From Podochytrium sp. JEL0797 (taxonomy: Eukaryota > Chytridiomycota > Chytridiomycetes > Chytridiales > Chytriomycetaceae): a DNA stretch of 10,282 bases. Position 1 is the stretch's first letter. Every line of letters starts with the position of its first letter. The notes under the pieces were generated by a model. The model ran no database searches and had not been told where the DNA came from. It saw nothing but the letters and a program-made list of their open reading frames with translations. The position numbers and the translations under genes were made by a program. The stretch covers positions 1 through 10,282 of the forward strand of contig JADGJG010000975.1 of the NCBI GenBank assembly GCA_027596195.1. The letters run 5' to 3'. This document shows, in pieces, positions 1 through 8,536 of this stretch.

Positions 1-130
1 ACTGGGGGTTTCGGTACACGGGGTTTTTTTTGGGCTGGTTGGCCGGCATTTTAGGTTTTTTTTACCCCCGGCGGGTTTAAAAAAATCTATTTACCCCCCC
101 CCCCCCCCCCCCCCGCTCCCAAAAAAACAG
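1..130. other. Homopolymer-rich left edge, possible noisy intron end
   Basis: The stretch is dominated by runs: G5 and T8 near the start, another T8 near 55-63, A7 near 79-85, then 21 consecutive C (94-114). It ends in AAAAAAACAG, a usable 3' splice acceptor directly before the first clearly homologous HEATR5 codon at 131. The frame stays open across the C-run but encodes only Pro/Lys-like low complexity, so I do not call it coding. It could be the tail of an intron whose pyrimidine tract is the C-run, or poor-quality sequence at a contig end; the number and length of the runs favour the second. Confidence 0.5.
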
Positions 131-3100
131 CTCCTCGAATCCCTCCACCGATACTCTGCAATCCCCAAACCCATCAAAATCGAAGAATTCGACGCCCTCA
201 TTGTCCCCGCCATCAAAGGCATCGAAGCCACGAACCACAACGCGCGCAACGCCATTTCCAAATTTGTCGGGTTCTTGCTGTCCACGTCTCAGTCGCAGCT
301 CAAGTCGGAGATGGCCTTGGATCCGAAAGTTGCTGCGGTGAAGATGCAGGCACCAAAGCAGGCGGCGGGGAATGTGGAGGATGAAGGCGTGCTTTCGGTG
401 GAGGAGATGTTGAATTTGTTGCAGGGGTATTTTGTGAAGAGTACCTCGCGGGATGGGAGGGTGGGGATTGTGCAGTTTTATGCGGAGTTGTTGAGGGAGC
501 TTGGGTTGACATTTATGGAGGCGAATTATGGACGGATTGTGAAGCATTTGACTACTTTGGTGGGGTTGCCCAAGTTTACGGGGACGGAGGAGGAAGGGAT
601 ACATCATCGTAGTTTGTGCTCTGTTTTGATTCGGGATGTGTTGGGAAAGACTTTGTCCGAGTCTGGGCAGATTTTGGCGTTGAGGGAGTTGGAGTCGGGG
701 TGGTTGAGGAAGTGGAGTAGCTTGTTTGGGCCTGAGTCGCCGTCGTCAAAGTGGGTTCTGACGTTCATTTTGGATGAGATTTCGGCTTTGTTGATTGATC
801 TTGGGTCGGCTTCGTCGTCTGTCGCAGATGTGTTGAACGAGTCGCTGTTCAATTTGCTCAACTTCCCGTCTGCGGCCGTGAATGCTTCCTTGTCGTCGTG
901 CATGAAAGTGTTTTGCGATACAAACACCAAGGCCCTGGGTGCTTATATTGACAAGCTCGCGGACGTGTTGCAAAAGGATGCGTTCGGGTTAGTCGGCGAC
1001 AAACCGGACGTCCTGAGTCGCGTGGTTGGATACGGTAACGCGCTTTCCGCCGTTCTCAGCACCATCAAATCGCACCGCATCAACGCCTCGTTCGAATCCC
1101 TTGCCGTCATTTTCGGAATCTCAACGCAACTCCTCAAAGCTTCGTCGAACGCCAAGGACACCAAAGTCGCAAGGGTTCAAGCGCAGATTGCGTGGAGCCT
1201 TTTGGCGGGAATGACGACCGTGGGACCTACGATTATGAGCGTGCACATGTCTCAGTTGCTGTTGTTGTGGAAACAGGTGTTTCCAAAGGCGTTGCCCAAG
1301 GAAACGACGGAATCTGAGTTGGCGTTGTTGTTGAGTTTGATCAACCGTGATTTCGCGCTCGCGTCCATCAACACGTTTTTGAGGTTCAACATGTCGTTGG
1401 TGACTATTGACATTGCCAAACGCTTGGTCGTGTTGCTGAGCAACGCTCTTTCTTGTTCCACGTCGATTCGCGCCTCGAGTGTCGTCAACGCGACCCCAAC
1501 CGCTGCCACCCCACTCGAAAAGAGAATCCAAGAGTTGGAGCTGTCTGTTCGAAAACGCATCTTTGACTGCTTCTACCGCGTGAAACCGGCCTCGGCCTTC
1601 GAAACCAACTACGTGCTGCTCCTCAAAACGGCAGCGTCCATTTTCGCGCCAGACCATGAAGTCAATTCGGAGAAGGTGGTTCAGGACAAGACTTCAGTGT
1701 TGGATTTCAATATTTTGACGTCTCTGTTGTGGAAGGAGATTGAGTTTTGTGGGCATAATGAGAATCGGTCGGGGGTTTCGGTTTTGACGTTGAGGGATTT
1801 TGATGTACAGAGACTGGAGCGATTGGTGCGTTTGTGCTTTTTGTTGTTTCCGTCAACTTTCTTTGATTCTAATCTTCTTTTTGTTGTTGAATAGACGGAG
1901 CCGCGTGTTTTGGGAACGCTCGAGAACGATCTGTTTTCGTTGTTGATTCAGGACAACAGCATCAGCCACCAACTCGTCCTTCCCATGCCCACGACCATTT
2001 CTGCCGTGGATTCTTCAATCGCCTTGTTTGGGCTGTTGTTCCCCATCCAAACCGCTCTGCACCAAGAGGCTGTCCTCGAGCAGTTCACCAAGGCTGTCAA
2101 GTACACGGGTGCCAAGGCTTCTCCTGGCAGGAAGTTGTCTGTACAGTTGAATATTTTCATTGCTATTATTTATGCTTTGAAGTCGATTGTGGCCAAGAAT
2201 GGGGGGTTGGCTTCGGAGAAGGTTCCTTGTGCGATTCGGGATCTTGTTTTGGTGAGTGAATCCAAATGATCTTGTTGTGGTAATGCGTGCCTTAAACTGT
2301 TTTGCCTTCCCAGGACGCCCTCGCTTCCAACAACTCTCTCCTAAAAGCCCTCGCGAGCGAAATCCTCGGCCTCCTCGCCCGCGTCGTGACCGAAACCTCC
2401 CTCGTGAACCAACTCGTCCAAACCCTCGTTGACAAAATCGTCAACAACCGCGAACCAGACTCCCGCGCCGGCTGCGCCCTCGCACTCGGATGTATCCACA
2501 GCAACGCGGGAAGCATGGTCGTTGGTGCGCATCTCCAAACTACAGTGGGTCTCCTCCATTCCCTTGTGAGCGACCCGCACCCGCTCGTTCATACTTGGGC
2601 GTTATATTCCCTCTGTCTTACGATTGAGAGCGCGTCGTTGAGTTTCGGGCCTTACGTGAGCTCGACGCTTTCGATTGTTGTCAAGTTGACCATGAGTGAT
2701 TCGCATGACGGCCGGTTCAACGGCAGCCCGAATGTGATGGAAAACAATTCGGCCGTGTACCCCCTCCTCGGGAAGATCCTCTACGCCCTCATTGGCGTGC
2801 TTGGGCCCGAACTCGCGAGCACCCCGCGCACGCGCGAGCTCTGTTTTTCGTTGTTTGAAGAGTTCAAGAACGACTCGTCGGATCGGTATGTCGTTGCGGA
2901 GGCGATTCGATGCATTCAGCAGTTTATCATGTTTGCGCCTAAGCATGTCGACTTGGTGACTGTGATTCCGTTCTTGCAGGATCAGATTTCGAATAAGGAG
3001 AATGTGCAGTTGATTAAGAAGAGTGCGATACAGTGTTTGTATCAGTTGACGCAGCGGGATTCGGGGATGGTGTTGGGGGCGGCTACGAATCGGCAGTTGG

Positions 3101-6100
3101 AGGAGCAACTGTTTTCGTTGTTGGATACGGAGGTGGATGAGAATGTGAGGGCGGAGTTGAGGGATATTTTGAACAATTTGTTGAAGTTTGTGGCGGTGGA
3201 GAGGCCGAGTCGGTGGATTGACTTGTGCAAGAATATTTTGGCGAGGGGGGGGTCGAATTCGCCTAATAAGGCGAGTGCGGGGGCTTCGGCGGCGGCACGG
3301 AATGAGGAGGAGGAGGAGGATGTGGGTGCGAGTGGGATGGATCGGAATGTCAATTTGGCCAAGGCGTCGATGGAGGCGGAGAGAATGAAGGCGGTTGTGT
3401 TGATTCCGCGATGGAGGACGCAGAGTTTCTGCATTTCGTGTATTCGGAGTTTGATTCGGATTATCCTTGAGTCTGGGGTTGGGGAGCATGTGGATTTGGT
3501 GTTGGCGCGGCAGATTCAGGCTGAGACTCCCGAGGATGCGGATTTGTTGACGTTTCGGTTGGCGGATTTGATTGCCATCTCGTTCAACTCAGCTACGATG
3601 CCTGTGAAGGAGCTTCAGATGCAGGGGTTGTATTTGTTGGAGGACATTATCAACAAGTTTGCGTCGATTCCGGACCCGGACTTTGACGGACATGCGCTGC
3701 TTGAGCAGTATCAGGCGCAAATTACGGCGGCGCTCACACCCGCGTTTTCGGCCGAATCGACCTCGGAGCTCATGAGTCTCGCAACTGTGGTTGCCGGAAC
3801 GTACATTGGGAGTGGGATCATCAAGGACTTTCACCCGTCAGACCGAATCCTGCGACTCCTCGGGGGTGCACTCGACTCTTGCAAGGAGGACGACAACTTC
3901 CTCCCCGGCATCTCATTCAACGAAAAGGAGATGCTGAAACTGTCGGTTCTTACTTCTTGGGCCATCTTGCAGCTGTCGAGTCTCAAGTTCAAAGGGTCCA
4001 ACAAGATTATCAAGGACCGTGTGGAGTTGCTGTGTAAGCAGTGGGTTTCTTGTATCATGGGAGCGGCGGAGCAGAAGGTGGATATCGACTTGTTGTTGCG
4101 GTTCAAACAGGCGCATAAGCAGGATGGGGTGGGTGGGTCCAAGTCTCGCAGCGAAATGTACCTCGCTGCTGCAAGGAAGGTGCTTGCCCCGTCGTACAAC
4201 CGTTGCTGGATTACGATTATGCAGGCGCTGTGTTCGTTGCTCCAGAATCGCGAGTACCTGTTGAACCACGCCTTCAACGATTCGACTGGCGAGTTGCAAA
4301 AGTTTGTGGTGATTATGTTGAGTTTGTGTGTCGAGTCTGTGGCGTCGTTTGGGTTCGGGAGGGGGGTCGTGGATGGGGAGGAGGGGGGCCAGGGGTTGAT
4401 GGAAAGTAAGTTGGTGGTGGAGCAGTCGGAGCAGGAGAAGGTGGATCTTTGTTTGAAGTGTATTGGGTATATTGTTTCGTCCAAGATTTTGGATTGGAAG
4501 CACTTTGAAAAGGTTTGGACCGTGTTTTTTACTCCCCCTTTGGATGGCCGATTATTTTGTTGACTGTCGAATTTGTAGGACGTTTTTGTGGACATGATCA
4601 ACGTGTTTGATCGGTTGCTTCAATTGGAGAACATGCAGACGCAAACTCTTGTGATTGATGTGATTCGAGGACTTTTGATTGCGTATCAGACGGACATTGA
4701 ATCGGACGAAGTGTGAGTGTGGATACTTTTTTGTATTGGTTTCTCTCTCGTGTTGATGTGTTTCTCGGCGTTCCACAGATACCCAACGGCCTTCAAACTG
4801 ATTCTCAACATTTTTGTGTTCCACATTCCGAATATTTCGAATAACCCCACTGCGATGAGTACGGCTTTTGAATCCGATTTGAATGGTTTGTTTTGGACTT
4901 ATGAACTCGCGTTACAGTCACGTCGTTCCGCCCAGTCACGCCAGCCATGGTCTCGTTATTCTATTCCGCTATCGACACTCTCATCTTCATGTTGAAGGCG
5001 AAGGGATTCGAGGCCAAGTCTGGGCAAATGTGTTACCTTGTGCTTTTCATTTTCAATGGTAATAGTGCACATTGCTGTGGGATCTGAACTAACCTTAATC
5101 GCGGTTCTATTTTAGCCATTCTGGGATGCGACAAGTTTGCCGCCGACATTGCACCCAAAGTCTTGGCCTCCGTGAAACCCGTGTTGGAGATTTTGAACGT
5201 CAAGGACTCTGTGCCAGACAGCGACGTGTTTATTCATGCTTCTGTTTCGGGTCTTTTGGATACCTGCATGAGTTGGTGAGTTTGGAAGCGGGTGCTCGGT
5301 TTTTGGCGCGTGTCATAACAATGGATTTTTTTTTGCGTAGGGCCACGGTCGATCCAACTGTTGTCAAAAATTCTTTGCTTGGTGTTACTCTGATTGTGAG
5401 CGCGTCTCCGGATCTCGTGGCGGCTGATGGGGATCTTCAGGACCGGATTTGCGAAGTCTTGTATACTTTGATTTCGAGTGATGTTGATTTGGTAAGCCAA
5501 CAAACTTTTCTTCCCGGCCAACAAACAATAACACTTGGATTTTTTAAAATCCAGCTCGCTCGCGTCGCTTTGCAATGTGCACGCTCTCTCATCAGTCTTG
5601 GACTCAAAGACAACGCGGATGAAAGTTCAAAATCCATGAGTCTCGTTTACACGCGTTTCCTCGTTCCCGCGCTCCACTGCTTTATCATGACCTCTCTCCC
5701 AACGATCACAACCAACGGGCTCTTGGACGAAGTTATCAAGATTATGCTGTTGCCTTGCTTCGGGTCGTCGGGTAAGCGTAAACGAAATGGGAATTCACAT
5801 CATCTCATCCTGTTTTTTTTTGCATCTATAGTCTCCACTATGACCCTCATCGTCTCTGTACTCGTTCGAATTCAATCCTCCGCTGCCATGAGTGGGGACC
5901 CTCTCGGAAAACAGGCGGAACGCGTGATCCTGACCAACCTGTTGCAACTCGCGTCTCAGCATCAACTCAAGTTTAGAGAAATGATGGCGTATTTGCCGGG
6001 CGAGACGAAATCGGCTTTGGAGAATGGGTTCAAGGTGTTGTTGGCGGGTGGAGGTGGGGCGTCTGCGACGAGTCCGAATGGAGGTGGACAGCAGCAACAG

Positions 6101-6172
6101 CAGCAAGAGGATGGCGGGAATGCGGGAAATGCGGCGCCTAAAATCGCGTTGAAGACTTTTGGAGCTTTCTAA
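131..6172 (+). CDS. LAA1: HEATR5/Laa1-type HEAT-repeat protein, 5'-partial, ten exons
   Basis: This is a large HEAT-repeat protein of the HEATR5 (animal) / Laa1 (yeast) family, which supports AP-1 adaptor and clathrin traffic between trans-Golgi and endosomes. Predicted exons are 131-1825, 1895-2251, 2314-4512, 4579-4712, 4779-4885, 4936-5058, 5116-5275, 5341-5491, 5555-5771 and 5832-6172, all GT-AG and all frame-consistent, giving 1827 residues. Family signatures include VSVEEMLNLL near the start, SSIALFGLLFP in exon 2, CALALGCIHSN early in exon 3, an acidic EEEEED linker (residues about 1013-1020), the highly conserved LEQYQ...ALTPAFS...IGSG block (about 1140-1180), and the C-terminus KIALKTFGAF, equivalent to the animal tail ending KLKTSFF. 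A Gly/Gln-rich linker with six Gln precedes that tail. Animal HEATR5B has about 2070 residues, so roughly 200 N-terminal residues lie outside the window. Introns are 69, 62, 66, 66, 50, 57, 65, 63 and 60 nt; intron 6 has a textbook branch site (ACTAACC). The acceptor of intron 5 is ambiguous (4917 or 4935). Confidence 0.95.
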
Positions 6173-6179
6173 ATCTTTT

Positions 6180-6185
6180 TTTATT
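6180..6185 (-). terminator. Poly(A) signal AATAAA for the 6292-7354 gene
   Basis: AATAAA on the minus strand lies 107 nt past the TAA stop of the minus-strand gene and only 8 nt past the stop of the convergent HEATR5 gene. It is the best minus-strand signal in the gap. Assignment is by sequence and position only. Confidence 0.5.
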
Positions 6186-6196
6186 CTTCGTTTCGG

Positions 6197-6202
6197 AATA
6201 AA
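6197..6202 (+). terminator. Poly(A) signal AATAAA for the HEATR5/Laa1 gene
   Basis: AATAAA lies 25 nt after the TAA stop at 6170-6172, a normal distance for a short fungal 3' UTR. A second plus-strand AATAAA is at 6282-6287. The 119-bp gap between the convergent stops holds the 3' ends of both genes and nothing else that I can see. Confidence 0.6.
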
Positions 6203-6291
6203 ATATCACAAAAAAGAACTCGACAAATTTTCATCCCAAGAAAACAAAGAAATTAAAGCAACTAATCCCGCATACAACTCGAATAAATACT

Positions 6292-7354
6292 TTAGAAAAA
6301 GATTTGACTCTGCTCAAACGCCTGTCTTCTTCCGCCTCTTCCGACCCGCTCCCTGTTCAAATCGGACGAAGAAAGGCCACCCGTGCGCGACGAATCGGCG
6401 AGATCCGCCGACATCATGAATCGATGGGCATCATCTCTTTCAGTAGGGAGAATACTCGACGGTGGTTCGTAGTGCAGAGACTGTTCGTGCATCATGGCGG
6501 CATGCTCTTCTGCCGATCTGTTTGAGTTCCTGCCAACCCCACTGGCGCGACGCGACGATGCCGAGGATCCGAAGCCGCCAATGGTTGAGCTGCTTGTCAA
6601 TCCATCGGCGTCAAAGATGGAGGATCTCGACGAGACGTTGTAGTGGCGACGGCCGGACTTTGGGGCATCTGCGTGGTTGATGTGATCGCCTCCAAGCGAG
6701 GACGGGAACACGGACGAGGAGGTCGAGTTTGAACGCGAGACGGGAGCTGGGGGCAGCTGGTGGTCGTAGTAGGTTTTCTTTTGGGGCGAAAGACGCGTTG
6801 TCGGCTCTTGGTGGTCGAGATTGTCGTTGAAAATGTTTGTGTGTCTGTGGTGGTGGTTCGAGCGCTTGAGGGCCGCGGGGCTCTGGTCCGAGAACATGGC
6901 GAGCGAGTCGAAGCGCGCCTGGTCGCCCGCGAAGAGGTCCTCGTCGGAGTCGTGGCGCGGCGGCGACGCGCGGCGCGGGGACGCGGAGGCCTCGAGGAAG
7001 CTGGGGTTGTACTGCGAAGAGGGGGTGGTGTCCTTGTTGTTGTAGCTAGCAGTGTTGGGGTTGTACTGCGAGGCACTGCTGGGCGAGTTGTACTGCGAAG
7101 CACTACTAGTAGTGTTGTACGGCGCCGGGCTGCCCGCGTTGAACTGGGTGTGGAACACGTCACTCGCCATGCGGTCCTTGCGGCTGTTGGCGGCGCGATC
7201 AAACGCGGCCGAGCTGCTGGGCTGCGTGTACGAGAATATGTCGCTGCTGCGCTGGCTCTGCTTGATGGACGTGCGAAGGGGCACTGTGCAGCAGGTCAGT
7301 ACAGCACAAGCAAAGCGCTGCCTCACCGTCGTTCTGAACGTTGCTGCGTAACAT
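6292..7354 (-). CDS. Hypothetical disordered Ser/Asn-rich protein, two exons
   Basis: I do not recognise the family. The gene model is ATG at 7354, exon 1 7354-7327 (28 nt), a 43-nt intron 7326-7284 (GTGAGG donor, TACTGAC branch site, GCACAG acceptor) and exon 2 7283-6292 ending in TAA, for 339 residues. This start is chosen because only its frame joins exon 2 in the long open frame; the ATG at 7419 reads open only if the intron is retained. The product is rich in Ser, Asn, Arg, His and Gln with no obvious globular domain, membrane segment or signal peptide. It has five 9-residue units with YN cores (residues about 57-102), a Pro/Arg/Ser patch (111-118), an acidic DSDED (121-125) and His-rich HHHRH (153-157). 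Eight aliphatic-Phe motifs recur: DIF 24, DVF 51, DLF 125, AMF 138, NIF 159, SVF 200, SIF 231 and QIF 336. It may be a scaffold or adaptor-binding protein, but no function is shown. It is convergent with HEATR5 and lies 107 bp downstream of the ZRSR stop on the same strand. Confidence 0.72.
7007..7141 (-). repeat. In-frame 27-bp minisatellite, five units
   Basis: Units start at 7007, 7034, 7061, 7088 and 7115, an exact 27-bp period. On the plus strand an identical 11-mer, TTGTACTGCGA, occurs at 7007, 7061 and 7088; the units at 7034 and 7115 are diverged. Each unit encodes nine residues around a YN core (APYNTTS, SQYNSPS, SQYNPNT, SYNNKDT, SQYNPSF). The period is a multiple of three, so unit gain or loss would keep the frame. 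Confidence 0.88.
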
Positions 7355-7445
7355 GGGTGGTGGACGAGGGCGGGTTTCGGGGAAGAGGTTGGAGAGAGAA
7401 AAAAATTGTCACCCTCCAAGCAAATGGAATTGTCACTTTTCGCTT

Positions 7446-7451
7446 TTTATT
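7446..7451 (-). terminator. Poly(A) signal AATAAA for the ZRSR gene
   Basis: The minus-strand AATAAA starts 11 nt after the TAA stop at 7464-7462, implying a very short 3' UTR. The 107 bp between this stop and the next minus-strand ATG (7354) must hold both this 3' end and the promoter of the downstream gene. The downstream 5' leader is rich in CT on the minus strand. Confidence 0.55.
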
Positions 7452-7461
7452 CAACTCCCAT

Positions 7462-8488
7462 TTATCGGTATTCCCTGCTTCTCTCCCTTCCATCCGCACC
7501 GCTTCTTTCTCGCCTGGCTGATTCCATCCCAAAAGATCTGCGTTCATCGACTCTCGCCCCCGCCCTCGCATCGGGTCTGAACGAATCCCCATGCCCTCTC
7601 TGTTGTGCTTCGCCTTCGTATCGATTGCCTCGCCCTTCTCGGGAGTCATCGTCGTAACGACGACGGCGAATCTCTGGAGAGCGAGAACGATCCCGCCTTC
7701 GGTTGTCAGCATACCGATCCTCTCTCTCCCGTCTTCTCTCTCGATCCCTGCCCACATCAGAATCCCTGTCGCGATGCCGGTCGCGCCCCGGCTCCTCGAA
7801 ATCATTGTCCGCGTCTTTGTAGAGTCCGTTGGGATTCTGGAAAACATGCAGGAAATTGCACATTTCGCCCTTGGGGCACATCCTCGTTCCGCAGATGGCT
7901 TGCTTCCACGACGGGACGCTGACAATCAGACACGACAGTTGAATGCCCCCAAAGAACCGATTGTTGAACTTTTCGACGGCAGCGACAGCTTGTTCCGGCT
8001 TCGAATACTGAATGTAAACGTTTCCGCGGAGCTGTCAAGGTTTGGGAGATGCATCAGCGACGTGTCCTCGAGAGGGAACCGCAATAGAAAAAACAAACAT
8101 GCGGTGTCATATTCTTGCAGACTTTGAACTGAACAATATCGCCCACGGCCTGAAACTCCTCGTGCGTGTCTTCAAAAAACTCGAGAAAGTTTTTGTTGAG
8201 CGCATTTTCGTCCACTTCTTCTGCGAGTTCTTCGTCCTCCAGGCCGCGCATGCGTAGTTTCGGAACAAGGAGCGGATCCTGGTGCATGTTGGCGAGAAGC
8301 ACCGTGATGCCGGTTCCCGGTGCGGGCAGCAAATGGCTCCTGGAGCACGCAGGGCCTGAAAACAAATCAGGTTGCGACTCGCTCGCCTTCAACAAGTGTG
8401 TGCATTTACCGTATCTGCACGCGCCGACTTTGCTAAAGAACGGACACTGCGGTCTGTCGTCCACGGGTTGGCCGCTTGCGTCTGTCAT
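7462..8488 (-). CDS. ZRSR2: ZRSR/U2AF35-related splicing factor
   Basis: This is a U2AF1-related protein of the ZRSR (Urp) branch, which recognises 3' splice-site AG and, in animals and plants, is needed for U12-type introns. Exons are 8488-8410, 8355-8099 and 8031-7462 (introns 54 and 67 nt), giving 301 residues. Zinc finger 1 is C-X8-C-X5-C-X3-H from residue 15 (CPFFSKVGAC..RYGPAC..SRSH), rejoined only after splicing. A helix NFLEFFEDTHEEF leads into an RRM-like domain with VGDIVQFKV and RNP1-like LRGNVYIQY. Zinc finger 2 ends MCPKGEMCNFLHVFQNPN; it and SWKQAICG match ZRSR2 better than U2AF35. The tail is rich in Arg, Asp, Glu and Ser with an RSRSP motif. Compared with human ZRSR2 (about 480 residues), the long charged N-terminal region is absent, so finger 1 sits near the N-terminus as in U2AF35. 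ATG 8488 is the first in-frame ATG; upstream the frame is open only from a GTG at 8536. The first-to-second cysteine spacing of finger 2 is four residues instead of the usual seven. Confidence 0.94.
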
Positions 8489-8536
8489 TTCGAAGAAACT
8501 GCGGATGTTTTTTTTTTTGCCTCCAAATTTCGACAC
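8489..8536. promoter_or_regulatory. 48-bp divergent promoter gap with poly(dA:dT) tract
   Basis: The gap separates the ATG of the minus-strand ZRSR gene (8488) from the ATG of the plus-strand OXLD1-like gene (8537). It contains 11 consecutive T (8508-8518), a type of tract that disfavours nucleosomes and is common in fungal divergent promoters. I see no TATA box. With so little room, the 5' UTRs are very short or overlap the opposite gene. The promoter role is inferred from the gene layout. Confidence 0.6.

Noticed and set aside
2252..2313. CCTTAAAC in HEATR5 intron 2 resembling a U12 branch site (TTCCTTAAC)
   Set aside because: The donor is a standard U2-type GTGAGT, not RTATCCTTT, and the branch match is imperfect. 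I see no U12-type intron in the window.
2602..3489. 295-codon open frame on the minus strand, plus long antisense frames at 3831-4601 and 3913-4503
   Set aside because: They lie wholly opposite HEATR5 exon 3, whose protein matches its family throughout. Their His/Arg/Leu/Gln-rich products are typical antisense shadows of biased codons.
6597..7202. 201-codon minus-strand frame with Thr/Arg/Pro composition
   Set aside because: It is the +1 frame of the same exon. Its low-complexity Thr-Arg content and lack of a start compatible with the intron argue against it.
6760..7521. 253-codon plus-strand open frame rich in Val and Arg
   Set aside because: It is antisense to the minus-strand gene, crosses its intron and promoter, and has the Val/Arg composition of a shadow. 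The minus frame has a fitting intron and an in-frame minisatellite.
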